From the NCBI RefSeq assembly GCF_003390335.1, contig NZ_QUOU01000001.1, positions 3,038,001 to 3,102,000 of the forward strand: a stretch of 64,000 nucleotides of DNA. Direction: 5' to 3'. A model generated the notes under the pieces. That model made no database searches, had not been told where the DNA came from, and was given only the letters and a program-made list of their open reading frames with translations. This DNA comes from Thalassotalea euphylliae. GTDB taxonomy: Bacteria; Pseudomonadota; Gammaproteobacteria; Enterobacterales; Alteromonadaceae. Positions 9,733 through 19,006 of this stretch are shown here, piece after piece. A program made the translations under genes and the position numbers. Positions within the stretch are counted from its first letter, which is position 1, and each line of letters opens with the position of its first letter.

Positions 9733-11913
9733 TTAATAAAGTGTTCGATGAACATCACCTTCCAGGCTATCTATATCACTGACAATAGTTTTTCCGTTAG
9801 CGACATCGTAGCTCGAAAACCCTTGAATAAGATATTTAGTTTTTGGCCTAACGTTTTTCAACGAAATGATATTTATGTACTCTTTATCATTCTCACTAAG
9901 AACGTAATACAGCGTGCCATTGTCTACTTTCACATGATAGAAACCTATTGGCAGCGATATGTTCATCGCGACCAAGGTATTATCTTTTGGGTTAACGCGA
10001 TATAAATTATTGCTAGTTTGCTCAATGAGATAGTAGTGGTCAGAATGCTCACTATCCGTTAACCCATATGACCATAAGCCTTTCTGTTGAACAATACTTT
10101 TCTTATCTAAATCAATAACTATTAATTCAGGGTTACCATTGCTAACGGCGGTAATTGCAGCGTTGCTATCACTTAAAAAGTCCAAAGAAATAATTGGTTC
10201 TGTGCTCGTGTACAAAAGGTACTGTTCCGATAACTCAGTGATTGGCAGGCCATCCGTGAGCGATTCAATTGGTAACAAGTACACTTGGTTTCGGGCGTTG
10301 AGCAAAATATGTGTATCATCAGCAGAAACGGCCAAATACCCTATCCAATAAGGCTGAGAAAAATTGCTTATCACTTCAGCATAATTCGCTCTGTGTTCGG
10401 ATAAAAACAGCTGCCGATAGCCATTGCGCTCCGATATAAATAAGTGCTTTTCGCTTTGGTGAAACAGCGCAGGATAAATATCATTTACCCTAGAGTTATC
10501 AATAGCAACGCCATTATTCTCGGCATCCAACCACCTAAGGTTATAATTTTTTTGCTCCGTGCTAAATACAATATTTTTGCCATCGGGGAACAACGACATA
10601 CCCGACGATAGTCGCTCAGCGGTATTGATAACAACACTCGCGTTATTGCCATTTAGCTCACTTTTCATAATTTGATTTACTGGTGGTGCGCCGAAGTAAT
10701 AAACTTGCTTGGAATCATGGTGCCAAATCGCCTCGTAAACAGGCTGGTTGAACTTAACCCCTTCGGTAACCTTGCCACTGCTCAGGTTGATCGACAAAAA
10801 CTGCGTTTTAAAATCGCTATCCGTGCTCATGATCAATAGCTTCTCGCCATCAGGAGAAATATCAAGACTATGATGCCCCCAACCATCAGGTTCAACTTGA
10901 GAAACCAAATGATGTGCTTTACTTGCTATATCAAAAGCATAAATTTGATTCGGCCAGAAATTTTTTGGTTGAGCTGCGTAGTACAGCGTTTGTTGCTGCG
11001 CGTTGTAGTCGATATCTTTTAAGCGCTTGTCACTACAATCGAACAATTTTTCCGTTGCCCCTAATCCTTGTTTGGTTTGGCTAGGTGAAGAAACTTCAGC
11101 GCGATATACCCCGCAGTGCTGTTGCTGCTTATCGAGAAAAAATAGCTCGGTAGTTTGGCCTGCGTCACCCAAAACGATAGCGATAATTTGGCTGATGTTG
11201 TGCTCATTGGTAGCGACTTGTTTGAGCGCTGAGGTATTTAAATCTTTGACCCAAAGCTGATATTCGCTGCCACTCTGCCTTCTTTTTAAACGTTTTTTCA
11301 GATAATAGAGATGTTTACCATTTGGGTGCATACGTGCAGAGCTTTCAATGCCAGATGTGCGTGTCAGCGCTTTGGAAGAATAACTTTCATTATTTTCAAT
11401 ACCGATGCCTGCATAAATCATGAAAAAAACGGAGGCCATTAATACGATAAGAACTATGGCTATAGCGAAATGGTATGGCTTTTCTGCAAGCCTATCTAAT
11501 CGTTCCTTCGATTGGCTAACGGGGTGGCTATTGGATTGGCTAATTGACTGACTAATTGAGCGGGTCACACAATCAGTTTGCTCACTATTACAAGCATCAT
11601 CGGGAGTAACAACTTTGCAAATTAACCGATAGCCGCGTTTTGGCACCGTCTTAATATAGCGAGGTTTTTTAACATCATCGCCAAGCGCTTTACGTAAGTT
11701 TGCAACCAGTTTATTAATGGCATTATCGGTAACTAGCGACCCTTTCCAAAGCTTGTCGAGGATATTTTGTCGTGACACAAGGTTATTGGGCTGTGCAATA
11801 AACAGCAGCAAAAGCTCAAACAACTTTGGCTCAATAATAACCTCTTGCTGTGTTTCCTTGTGTCGTAAAATTCCCTGCTCAACATCAACGACAAACTCAC
11901 CAACTTGCTTCAT
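9733..11913 (-). CDS. CadC/ToxR-like membrane-anchored transcriptional regulator with beta-propeller sensor
   Basis: One-component regulator of 726 residues. Residues 1-100 form an OmpR-type winged helix (VIIEPKLFELL, then ILDKLWKG, TDNAINKLVANLRKALGDD and the wing KRGYRLIC). Residues 105-147 are a linker, partly a Ser/Gln/Ile repeat (SISQSISQSNS). Residues 148-170 are a single membrane helix. The rest is predicted periplasmic and has TolB/WD40-like beta-propeller blades (HPNGKHLYYL, SPDGEKLLIMS, FPDGKNIVFS). This layout is known from CadC-like regulators that sense signals outside the membrane and bind DNA inside. Signal and targets are unknown; the divergent esterase-TPR gene is the likeliest target. 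Confidence 0.85.
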   Translation of the reverse strand: MKQVGEFVVDVEQGILRHKETQQEVIIEPKLFELLLLFIAQPNNLVSRQNILDKLWKGSLVTDNAINKLVANLRKALGDDVKKPRYIKTVPKRGYRLICKVVTPDDACNSEQTDCVTRSISQSISQSNSHPVSQSKERLDRLAEKPYHFAIAIVLIVLMASVFFMIYAGIGIENNESYSSKALTRTSGIESSARMHPNGKHLYYLKKRLKRRQSGSEYQLWVKDLNTSALKQVATNEHNISQIIAIVLGDAGQTTELFFLDKQQQHCGVYRAEVSSPSQTKQGLGATEKLFDCSDKRLKDIDYNAQQQTLYYAAQPKNFWPNQIYAFDIASKAHHLVSQVEPDGWGHHSLDISPDGEKLLIMSTDSDFKTQFLSINLSSGKVTEGVKFNQPVYEAIWHHDSKQVYYFGAPPVNQIMKSELNGNNASVVINTAERLSSGMSLFPDGKNIVFSTEQKNYNLRWLDAENNGVAIDNSRVNDIYPALFHQSEKHLFISERNGYRQLFLSEHRANYAEVISNFSQPYWIGYLAVSADDTHILLNARNQVYLLPIESLTDGLPITELSEQYLLYTSTEPIISLDFLSDSNAAITAVSNGNPELIVIDLDKKSIVQQKGLWSYGLTDSEHSDHYYLIEQTSNNLYRVNPKDNTLVAMNISLPIGFYHVKVDNGTLYYVLSENDKEYINIISLKNVRPKTKYLIQGFSSYDVANGKTIVSDIDSLEGDVHRTLY

Positions 11914-12142
11914 AAGGTATTGTATTAATAACTAAAAATAATTGACCTATTTTGAGCTTACCACACGCTCCTCAAGATGTGAAAAACACTAAGTTAAGGC
12001 ACGTTCACGCTTGGAACGCCATCATCAAATAGCCAAATTCACCTTTTCATCACCTTTTTTCCTCTGTTTTTCATTATTTTTTGTTGAAAAAAAGCAAGGG
12101 TAGTTCTGCACATTTAAGTGAGTTAACAAGCAGGAAGATCTA

Positions 12143-13309
12143 ATGACTAAAAACCTCATCATAGTGATAACATTAACCCTATTGGCCTTAATACATAGCG
12201 CACAAGCAAAGGTGAGAGGGAGCTCAACACTTGACGGGCTTTACTCCACAATACTCGACGAGCAACGTGATTTAATCGTACAGCTACCTAACAGCTATGA
12301 GCTCAACAAAAACCGCAATTACCCTGTGCTATACCTGCTCGATGGTCAAAGAAACTTCCAACATGTCGTCGGCACGTTGGATTTACTCAATCAGTCACAC
12401 ATGGCTGACGAAATGATCATTGTTGCGATTAAAAACACGTATCGTACACGGGATTTCACACCAACGTATGATGAAAGCTATAACCGATGGGGAATTTCTG
12501 GTGGTGCTGATAAATTTCTCGACTTTATCGAGCAAGAGCTTTTTCCTTATGTGAACAAAAAATATCGCACCAACGGCTTCGACATCATCTCTGGGCACTC
12601 ACTCAGTGGTTTACTGGCAATATACTCGCTACAAACTAGGCCATCACTGTTTCAAGCACACTTTGCCTTTAGCCCAAGCTTGTGGTGGCACGAAAAGACC
12701 ATCGTAAAGAGTGCGAAAACGTTTTACGCAGATAAACGGCCCTTAAACAACTATTTGTATACCAATATGGGCAATGAAGGCGGTCATATGCTAACTAGCT
12801 TTCAGCAGTACAAAGAAATACTAAAAACTAACGCTCGGGAAGGTTTTGGTTACCACGCCGATTTAATCGAGCAGGAAGGCCATAACACCACAGCCCTTGC
12901 TGGCCATAACCAAGCTTTTATTCAATTATTTAAACACTTATCGCCTCCACAAACTGATATTGACGAGGGCTTAGAGGCTGTTTTGCAATTCTACAAAGAA
13001 GCTGCCAAGCAGTATGGCTCAGCACTCAGGCCAAGCTACCAAACGTATAAAAAGCTTGCTTACGCAGCGTTGAAGGAAAAAGAATTCGTAAAAGCCATTC
13101 AAATATTTGAAACATACATCGATGCCTACCCCAACAATTCAGGCGCTTATTTTCGTCTAGCACAGGCACACGAAATGAATAATGAGCTCAACAAAGCAAT
13201 TAAAATGGTGGATAAGGCCCTAACGCTAAGCCAGATAGAAAATGTCGAAAACAACGCATTTAAAACGTATAAAACTCACCTGCTGGCGCTGAGGAAAGAA
13301 TCGCATTAG
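12143..13309 (+). CDS. Secreted esterase (putative esterase/IroE-Fes type) with C-terminal TPR
   Basis: Alpha/beta hydrolase of the esterase-D/enterochelin-esterase-like family (PF00756 type), 388 residues. A signal peptide is visible at 1-22 (LIIVITLTLLALIHSAQA). The catalytic Ser is in the nucleophile elbow SGHSLSG (about residue 152), with oxyanion-region YLLDGQRNF and a late His in EQEGHNTTA. The last ~90 residues contain tetratricopeptide-like helices (AALKEKEFVKAIQIFETYIDAYPNNSGAYFRLAQAHE). Probably periplasmic. Substrate unknown; similar enzymes cleave siderophore or acyl esters. AGGAAGATCTA precedes the ATG. It is divergent from the CadC-like regulator with a 229-bp shared control region. 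Confidence 0.85.
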   Translation: MTKNLIIVITLTLLALIHSAQAKVRGSSTLDGLYSTILDEQRDLIVQLPNSYELNKNRNYPVLYLLDGQRNFQHVVGTLDLLNQSHMADEMIIVAIKNTYRTRDFTPTYDESYNRWGISGGADKFLDFIEQELFPYVNKKYRTNGFDIISGHSLSGLLAIYSLQTRPSLFQAHFAFSPSLWWHEKTIVKSAKTFYADKRPLNNYLYTNMGNEGGHMLTSFQQYKEILKTNAREGFGYHADLIEQEGHNTTALAGHNQAFIQLFKHLSPPQTDIDEGLEAVLQFYKEAAKQYGSALRPSYQTYKKLAYAALKEKEFVKAIQIFETYIDAYPNNSGAYFRLAQAHEMNNELNKAIKMVDKALTLSQIENVENNAFKTYKTHLLALRKESH

Positions 13310-13433
13310 CAGTTGTTGTCGCCTGTATGTCAGGTAATTGTCTTTTCGGTAACGTTGTGATGACGTCCTAAAAACAACGCCTAGTTTCTAGAATGTTGAT
13401 AACAATTTATCTCTATGCACGGAAAAGTAGGCG

Positions 13434-13979
13434 ATGAACAGTTTTATAAACGAACCTCTTGGAGCAATTCATACGTTTGCTGCAGTTGTCGCACTCATTA
13501 TTGGTGCGATAGTACTTGCCTCAACAAAAGGTAATGCTCGGCATCAAACACGAGGTTATACGTATATCGTTAGTATGCTTGTGATTAATATCACCGCGAT
13601 ACCAATCACTAATATGTCGGGCAACATTGGTTTGTTTCACCTGTTTATACTGCTCAGTTTGCCAACCACTCTACTAGCAATTTATTACCCTTTGTCGGCT
13701 CGCTTCTCTAGCAAGTTGCCTAGTAGCAATAATGGCAATTGGTTGATGCAACACTTTACATTCACTTACTGGAGCTACGTTGGTTTAGTCGCCACCTTTG
13801 TCGCTGAAGTAATGGTAAGATTGCCAAGTATTATGCTGGCCGCTGACTGACAAGCTATTAAGGAAACTGCTCTCGCCACAAACCACAGTGTTATTTGGGC
13901 ATTTGCCATTATGGGCGTTGTGATGTTTATTGCAGAATTACTGTTTCGCGTATGGCGAAAAAGACTCACAGTTGCCTAG
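13434..13979 (+). pseudogene. DUF2306-like membrane protein interrupted by an in-frame TGA
   Basis: The first 138 codons encode a small multi-helix membrane protein with the DUF2306-like pattern GAIHTFAAVVALIIGAIVL then KGNARHQTRGYTY. The frame stops at TGA (13848-13850) after LAAD. It then continues open in the same frame for 42 more codons (QAIKETALATNHSVIWAFAI then a helix GVVMFIAELLFRVWRKR) to TAG at 13977-13979. The downstream part supplies a last membrane helix and a basic tail, so the stop looks like a nonsense change, for example from TGG (Trp). Translation of the short form or read-through cannot be excluded. Function unknown. Confidence 0.7.
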
Positions 13980-14026
13980 TGCTTGTCGCCAATAAAGTGA
14001 GTCTGTTCCAATAAGTTACAAACATA

Positions 14027-14055
14027 AAAAAGGAAGGCATTTAGCCTTCCTTTCC
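14027..14055. terminator. Bidirectional terminator
   Basis: Perfect 10-bp stem AAAGGAAGGC/GCCTTCCTTT with loop ATTTA, flanked by A-rich and T-rich tracts. It serves the convergent DUF2306-like gene and M28 peptidase gene. Confidence 0.85.
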
Positions 14056-14102
14056 ATATTTTTATTTTGATGTTTATTTACGCTTTATGTGTCAGAAACA
14101 GA

Positions 14103-15524
14103 TTAGCGTTTTGCTTTTAAATCAACATCGGTATCAGCGAATAGATAAATAGTCGCGGCATATGCGGCAACATTTTGTGCTAATTCGTCTGGATTGATTT
14201 TGTCTAAGGTGTCGTCTGGCGTATGGTGCAAATCAAAGTAGTCTGTACCTTCTTGGCTCAAGCGAATTGTTGGCACGCCTTTGTTATCCAATGGAATAAT
14301 ATCTGGGCCGCCGCCTTTCACGTCTGAACCGCCGCGCACAATACCTAACGGCGCAATAATTTTAGCAATTTCATCCACTAGCTTGGTCGCTTCAGGGTTA
14401 ACGTTAGAAACGAGCTGCCAGATATTTCGCGCGCCAAAGTCCGATTCGGTGGCTAACACGTGATTGTGAAGGTTGCTTTCGTGCTGCTTCGCATACGCAC
14501 GTGCACCTAATAAACCCACTTCTTCAGCACCGAACATTACCACGCGAATGGTACGTTTTGGGCGCTTAGGTAAGTTGGCAATTAACTTGGCTGCGGCAGT
14601 GGTGATCGCCACGCCAGCACCATCGTCAACGGCACCTGTACCTAAATCCCAGCTATCTAAGTGGCCGCCAATTAAGACAATTTCCTCTGGCTTTTCACTA
14701 CCGATGATATCTAGTACCACATTACCGCTGGTTACATCCCCTTTCCAGTCAGAGCCAGAATGAAGTGAAATCGCTAACGGCTTGTTTAAGTTGTGTAAAC
14801 GGCGTAAGTGATCGGCATCAGGATTAGAAATCGCAATCACGGGGATATTCGCCCATTTATCGCCATTTTTACTCATCATGCCAGTATGCGGGAAACGGTG
14901 AGAATCAGAGCCAACTGAGCGAATCACTAATGCGCTAGCACCACCGCGCTCAGCGTGTTGCCAGCCAATTCGACGTTTTTGGTTTGACGGGCCGTAACCA
15001 GCACCTGTTTGGCTTTTCACCATAGGTTCGCCATCAACAAAAGCAACTTTACCTTTTAAGCTACCATCTTTAACCGCCGTTAATGCATGAATATCTCGAA
15101 AGTAAACAATTGGCGCATTGATCTCTTTTTCACTCGGCGCGGCACCGCCAAGTGCTGAGCCGTATAACTCTTGGTTGTAAGGTGATGTTAGCGCGATATG
15201 TAAATGACCACGATCCCAAAACGGCATGGTAAATTCTTCAATCGCAACTCTATCAAAACCTAACTCTTTACCTAAGTTAGCACCCCAGTCACGCGCACGC
15301 TTTTCCGCTTCTGACCCACCTAGACGCGGGCCAATTTCCGTTGTTAATGACTCAACAATACTAAAACCAAGCTCGCTTTTAAGTGCCGTTGCCATTAACT
15401 GCTGCGCGGTTTCTTTTTGCGCTGGTGTAATAGGCGACTCACTGGCGATTAGCGGCATACTCGCCACAGTTAACATAGCACCACTCATCAAGGCTTTGAG
15501 CGCCGCGTTTTTTAATAATTTCAT
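14103..15524 (-). CDS. M28-family zinc metallopeptidase with PA domain, secreted
   Basis: Exported aminopeptidase/carboxypeptidase-like enzyme, 473 residues from the ATG at 15524, which has GGAGC just upstream. A TTG extension to 15581 is rejected because it would hide the signal peptide (LLKNAALKALMSGAMLTVAS then a cleavage region near IASES). A PA (protease-associated) segment occupies roughly residues 110-230. The co-catalytic zinc ligands of family M28 are present: His and Asp in GGHLDSWDLGTGAVDDGAG, Glu in GAEEVGLLG, Asp in ATESDFG and His in DLHHTPDDT. Likely peptide scavenging in the periplasm or outside the cell. Confidence 0.92.
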   Translation of the reverse strand: MKLLKNAALKALMSGAMLTVASMPLIASESPITPAQKETAQQLMATALKSELGFSIVESLTTEIGPRLGGSEAEKRARDWGANLGKELGFDRVAIEEFTMPFWDRGHLHIALTSPYNQELYGSALGGAAPSEKEINAPIVYFRDIHALTAVKDGSLKGKVAFVDGEPMVKSQTGAGYGPSNQKRRIGWQHAERGGASALVIRSVGSDSHRFPHTGMMSKNGDKWANIPVIAISNPDADHLRRLHNLNKPLAISLHSGSDWKGDVTSGNVVLDIIGSEKPEEIVLIGGHLDSWDLGTGAVDDGAGVAITTAAAKLIANLPKRPKRTIRVVMFGAEEVGLLGARAYAKQHESNLHNHVLATESDFGARNIWQLVSNVNPEATKLVDEIAKIIAPLGIVRGGSDVKGGGPDIIPLDNKGVPTIRLSQEGTDYFDLHHTPDDTLDKINPDELAQNVAAYAATIYLFADTDVDLKAKR

Positions 15525-15754
15525 TTTTGCTCCATGAGGTGAAACTATAATCTTTACATTATTTTTATTTGAAAGAGGCAAAGTCTATAACGTTCGCAGT
15601 GCTGACGCCAATTTTTTACCTAGCTGAATCTTATTGTTAATTAAAGGCCTATGTTAGATGACCGTTTTGGGTGTAAAAGTAATCGGGTGAATAGCCTGCT
15701 CAGAGCAAATAAGACGATTTCGTCACTTCTACATAATATCCAGCACATGCGCTT

Positions 15755-16483
15755 TTAAGTTTCAACAATGTGCCTTCGCTTTTCGGCAGTAGAACTTGTT
15801 TTTACCCATTTAAATAAAAACATAATGATTACTTTGGTAACTCCACTCGTAATCGCCAGTAAAAGTAGCGGCCAACCTTGCTTTAACCCCATACTTAACG
15901 CGAAGGCGATGGTTGAAACATCCATCATTAAGATAAATTGGCTCATCTTTAAATCAACAGCCCCTGTGCTACCTGAACTGATAATTAACTTGATTTGGTG
16001 GAAGTACCCTTGAGCTATCAGAATTGATACAACAACAATAATGGTCGTCGAAATATACTTGCCCTGATCAGTTATTGTTTCCCCTGTAAATAGCCCTGTG
16101 ATAGCCAATAAGAGTGTTATGCAAGCCATGCTAAAGCTACTTTTAGCATGGCTAGATCGTCGGTCTTGCCAAATTTCAAATAAAATTAACGCGACTAGCA
16201 GTGATGCAATTAACCGGGGCCAAACAATGTAGTGATTAAACGGCGCTATTGAATACCCGTATATAAAGAATGACAAGTAAGCTAAATAACTTACCGTGAA
16301 TTGATTTAACGATAACAGTGATGTCGGTCGCTCATACGAATTACTCGACTCTTTTCGTTTCCATATCGTTCTAAGTTGAGAATGCACACCATACAAACTA
16401 ACGATAATAAAGAGTGTATTAATAACTCCAAAAATATTGTAAAAGTCCAAATCGACATCTCCCTCATCCATCTTTGTCGACAT
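15755..16483 (-). CDS. Multi-pass membrane protein with PQ-loop/SWEET-like repeats
   Basis: Unassigned 242-residue inner-membrane protein with about seven hydrophobic segments. Two similar halves can be seen. The first is INTLFIIVSLYGVHSQLRTIW then LSLNQFTVSYLAYLSFFIYG. The second is VSILIAQGYFHQIKLIIS followed by SGSTGAVDLKMSQF and a helix. A helix ending in a Gln, a basic loop and a following Q-containing helix is the pattern of PQ-loop/MtN3-type proteins, so a small transporter is possible. This is a pattern match only. ATG at 16483; no neighbours on the same strand close enough for an operon. Confidence 0.55.
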   Translation of the reverse strand: MSTKMDEGDVDLDFYNIFGVINTLFIIVSLYGVHSQLRTIWKRKESSNSYERPTSLLSLNQFTVSYLAYLSFFIYGYSIAPFNHYIVWPRLIASLLVALILFEIWQDRRSSHAKSSFSMACITLLLAITGLFTGETITDQGKYISTTIIVVVSILIAQGYFHQIKLIISSGSTGAVDLKMSQFILMMDVSTIAFALSMGLKQGWPLLLLAITSGVTKVIIMFLFKWVKTSSTAEKRRHIVET

Positions 16484-16734
16484 TAAAGCTAATTAAAACA
16501 TAAATAAGCGTTTTAAAACTATTTTTAACAATTATTGTCGACAATCCGCATATTAAAGACAGAGAGATAACCGGATGGTTGTTAGATAATGAATATGGTA
16601 TTGATTATTTGCAGCAAGCAGCCATTACCTTGAAAAGCCTATTCAAGCATTAGCTAAGGACTTTATAGGTGTTTATTTGCCCGTTATTATTGGTCGCTAT
16701 GTACTTTTAACTTTATGTTTCAAAAGGAAGTTTA

Positions 16735-17466
16735 ATGAGCAAAGTTGCTTTAGTGACAGGAGGTAGCCGAGGAATTGGTGCCGCAACTTCTATTTATTTA
16801 GGAAAACAAGGCTACTCCGTTTGTGTGAATTACCGTTCAAATGAGTCAGAAGCCAATAAGGTAGTCGCTGAAATACAACAAAATGGGGGGTCCGCGATAG
16901 CACTACAAGCTGATGTATCGCAGGAGAAGGAGGTAAATATTCTTTTTCAGAGGATAGACGAGACATTGGGACAAGTTACGCATTTAGTAAACAACGCAGG
17001 AATTTTACTGCCACAAATGTCAGTTTCCGAGATGACAGCGGATAGAATAAATAAAGTGCTGACAACCAATGTCACTAGCTACTTTTTATGTAGCAGAGAA
17101 GCAATAAAAAGAATGGTAAACGGTGGTTCAATTGTTAATGTTTCGTCTGCAGCCGCCAGACTTGGTTCTCCTCAAGAGTATGTGGACTATGCAGCGTCAA
17201 AAGGGGCTATTGATACGCTAACAAAAGGCTTATCGCTTGAATTGGCTGATAAAAACATTCGGGTGAACTGTGTCCGCCCCGGATTTATTTATACAGAAAT
17301 GCACGCTGACGGTGGCGAAGCCAATAGAGTCGAGCGAGTTAAACAACAAATTCCATTGCAACGTGGGGGCAGTCCAGAAGAAGTTGCTGCGGCTATAGCG
17401 TTTCTTTTATCAAACCAGGCTTCTTTTGTAACAGGCTCTTTTGTTGATATCGCTGGTGGTAAATAG
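16735..17466 (+). CDS. SDR-family NAD(P)-dependent oxidoreductase (FabG-like)
   Basis: Classical short-chain dehydrogenase/reductase, 243 residues, cytoplasmic. The cofactor loop TGGSRGIG is at residues 8-15, NNAG at 86-89, and the catalytic set is Ser138, Tyr152 and Lys156 (YVDYAASKGA). PGFIYTEMHA and the C-terminal SFVDIAGGK are typical. Arg33-like residues after strand 2 (NYRSNESEA) suggest NADP preference. It resembles 3-oxoacyl-ACP reductases, but lone SDRs outside fab clusters have varied substrates, so no symbol is given. Good Shine-Dalgarno AAAGGAAG before the ATG. It ends 10 bp from the convergent ycgN stop. Confidence 0.9.
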   Translation: MSKVALVTGGSRGIGAATSIYLGKQGYSVCVNYRSNESEANKVVAEIQQNGGSAIALQADVSQEKEVNILFQRIDETLGQVTHLVNNAGILLPQMSVSEMTADRINKVLTTNVTSYFLCSREAIKRMVNGGSIVNVSSAAARLGSPQEYVDYAASKGAIDTLTKGLSLELADKNIRVNCVRPGFIYTEMHADGGEANRVERVKQQIPLQRGGSPEEVAAAIAFLLSNQASFVTGSFVDIAGGK

Positions 17467-17476
17467 TTAGCTTGCG

Positions 17477-18037
17477 CTAATCAATATCAGCCAGCGGCCA
17501 AGTGACGATATAGTCTTCGTAAAACGATAAGTCGACTTCATTGTCTTTGACGATTTTTCCACGTACAGACATGCCTGCTTTATGCATGGCTGCTTTTTTG
17601 CCTTTGTGCAGTAGCGGGTGCCAGCTTGGCATGCCGCGACCTTCACGCAAGCGACGATAAGTACAGCTTGGCGGCATAAAGAAGACATCGTCTAAGTTGT
17701 CTTGGGTGAGGCGTACACAATCTGGTACCAATTGGGTGCGTTTTGCGTATTGGGTACAGCCACAGGTTTTATCGTTGAGTAGGTGGCAAGCAATATTGGA
17801 ATACAACATTTGCTCGTCTTCATTGATATAGTCGGTGGGTTTTAGCTCGTCTTCTTCTTTCGTTTCATCGTCTTCGATAAATTTGTGCAGACAACATTTG
17901 GCACAGCCGTCACACAATGACTCCCACTCTTGTCGAGTCATTTCTTCCAGCGACTTTACTTCCCAAAATGGTTTAATGTCGGGCGTATTTTTTGCTGCTG
18001 GTTTCTTTGGTTTAGCTGATTTTGCTTGCTTCGCCAT
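17477..18037 (-). CDS. ycgN: YcgN-family cysteine-cluster protein (UPF0260)
   Basis: 186-residue cytoplasmic protein with the YcgN cysteine pattern: CDGCAKCCLHKF (about residues 42-53), then CHLL, CGCTQY, DCVRLT and PPSCTYRRLREG. The eight or so Cys suggest a metal or Fe-S site, as in the broader CxxCxxCC zinc/iron-chelating family. The N-terminus carries an extra Lys/Ala/Pro-rich tail (AKQAKSAKPKKPAAK) relative to E. coli YcgN (about 150 residues). Function unknown. Last gene of the minus-strand rnd-ycgL-mltB-ycgM-ycgN neighbourhood, which is conserved in gammaproteobacteria. Confidence 0.92.
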   Translation of the reverse strand: MAKQAKSAKPKKPAAKNTPDIKPFWEVKSLEEMTRQEWESLCDGCAKCCLHKFIEDDETKEEDELKPTDYINEDEQMLYSNIACHLLNDKTCGCTQYAKRTQLVPDCVRLTQDNLDDVFFMPPSCTYRRLREGRGMPSWHPLLHKGKKAAMHKAGMSVRGKIVKDNEVDLSFYEDYIVTWPLADID

Positions 18038-18203
18038 AATTGCTGTGTCTGCCTCTTGGGTATAGAAAATTAACGATTCGAGAAAGTTAACATATTAAGG
18101 AAAATTGGAGCGGCGCATTATACACACTCTACGGCGATGTTTCTTTCCTTGTTTCATCGTATTTAACCAAGCACAGTTTAACCAAGTTTAAACTAAGCTG
18201 TTT

Positions 18204-18236
18204 AAGCTAAGCCGATTGCGATAATCGGCTTGAGCT
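18204..18236 (-). terminator. Hairpin downstream of ycgM
   Basis: Stem AAGCCGATT/AATCGGCTT (9 bp, loop GCGAT), extended by AAGCT/AGCTT with a bulge. It lies directly after the ycgM stop. No strong U run, so it may be a weak terminator or mRNA end. Confidence 0.4.
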
Positions 18237-18244
18237 TGTTTAAG

Positions 18245-18922
18245 TTAGGCAACTTGTGTTGAAAATTGCTGGTTCAGTAAGGTTAAGTCTAGCTGATCGC
18301 CGCTAACCAATGGCGCAACGCCTTTGGGTGTGCCTGTCATCACAATATCACCCGGCAATAAGGTAAATTCGCGGCTGATAATGACCAATAAATCGCGAAT
18401 ACTGCGCATCATTAGCTCAGTATTGCCTTGCTGCCTAAGCTCATTATTCACGCTTAAATCAAAAGTAATATTCGTTAAGTCGTGACCTTGCGCTTTAACC
18501 TCTTCAAACTTGATAAACGGTGACATTGGCGCTGATAAATCAAACGACTTTGAACGCTCCCATGGCCGACCTAATCGCTTTAATTCTTTTTGCACATCAC
18601 GCAAGGTTAAGTCTAAACCAATGCCACAGCCCCAAATCGCCGCATCAATTTCTTCGACTAAAGCATTAGATAGGGTTTGTTTGATCAGAATCGTTACTTC
18701 CACTTCGTTATGGCATTCTCCGCGATCATCAGGAATAGCCAAAGGCTCAGCCAATGCACAAAGCGCCGTATTGGGTTTTAAAAACAGCACCGCCTCTTCG
18801 TTGGCAATGCTGTTCATTTCCTGAATATGGTCAAGATAGTTCTGCCCAACACAAACGACCTTGCCAACAGGCAAATCAATCGCTGCGCCGCTAATATCCT
18901 TATGTTGATAATTATTTATCAT
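18245..18922 (-). CDS. ycgM: Fumarylacetoacetate hydrolase-family protein (YcgM)
   Basis: 225-residue cytoplasmic member of the FAH family, which covers C-C bond hydrolases and oxaloacetate/acylpyruvate decarboxylases or tautomerases. Metal-binding and fold motifs are visible: VGQNYLDH at 26-33, the acidic EVEVTILI region (E-x-E), GLDLTLRDVQKELK, RPWERSKSFD, and the C-terminal LLPGDIVMTGTPKGVAPL. These are characteristic of the YcgM/FAHD1 subgroup. The exact reaction is not certain. It is placed between the lytic transglycosylase and ycgN as in related genomes. Confidence 0.9.
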   Translation of the reverse strand: MINNYQHKDISGAAIDLPVGKVVCVGQNYLDHIQEMNSIANEEAVLFLKPNTALCALAEPLAIPDDRGECHNEVEVTILIKQTLSNALVEEIDAAIWGCGIGLDLTLRDVQKELKRLGRPWERSKSFDLSAPMSPFIKFEEVKAQGHDLTNITFDLSVNNELRQQGNTELMMRSIRDLLVIISREFTLLPGDIVMTGTPKGVAPLVSGDQLDLTLLNQQFSTQVA

Positions 18923-19006
18923 TTACTACTCCTGTTACTACTTAATATACTATTTCTGGCCTTATCACTTGACTGGTATTGAAAGTAAGCGTTCAGCTTT
19001 AACTAA

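Noticed and set aside
16534..16734. Possible decayed coding remnant upstream of the SDR gene (frames giving EYGIDYLQQAA and HYLEKPIQALAKDFIGVYL)
   Set aside because: Two short frames could be joined by a frameshift, but no protein family could be recognised, so it is not annotated.
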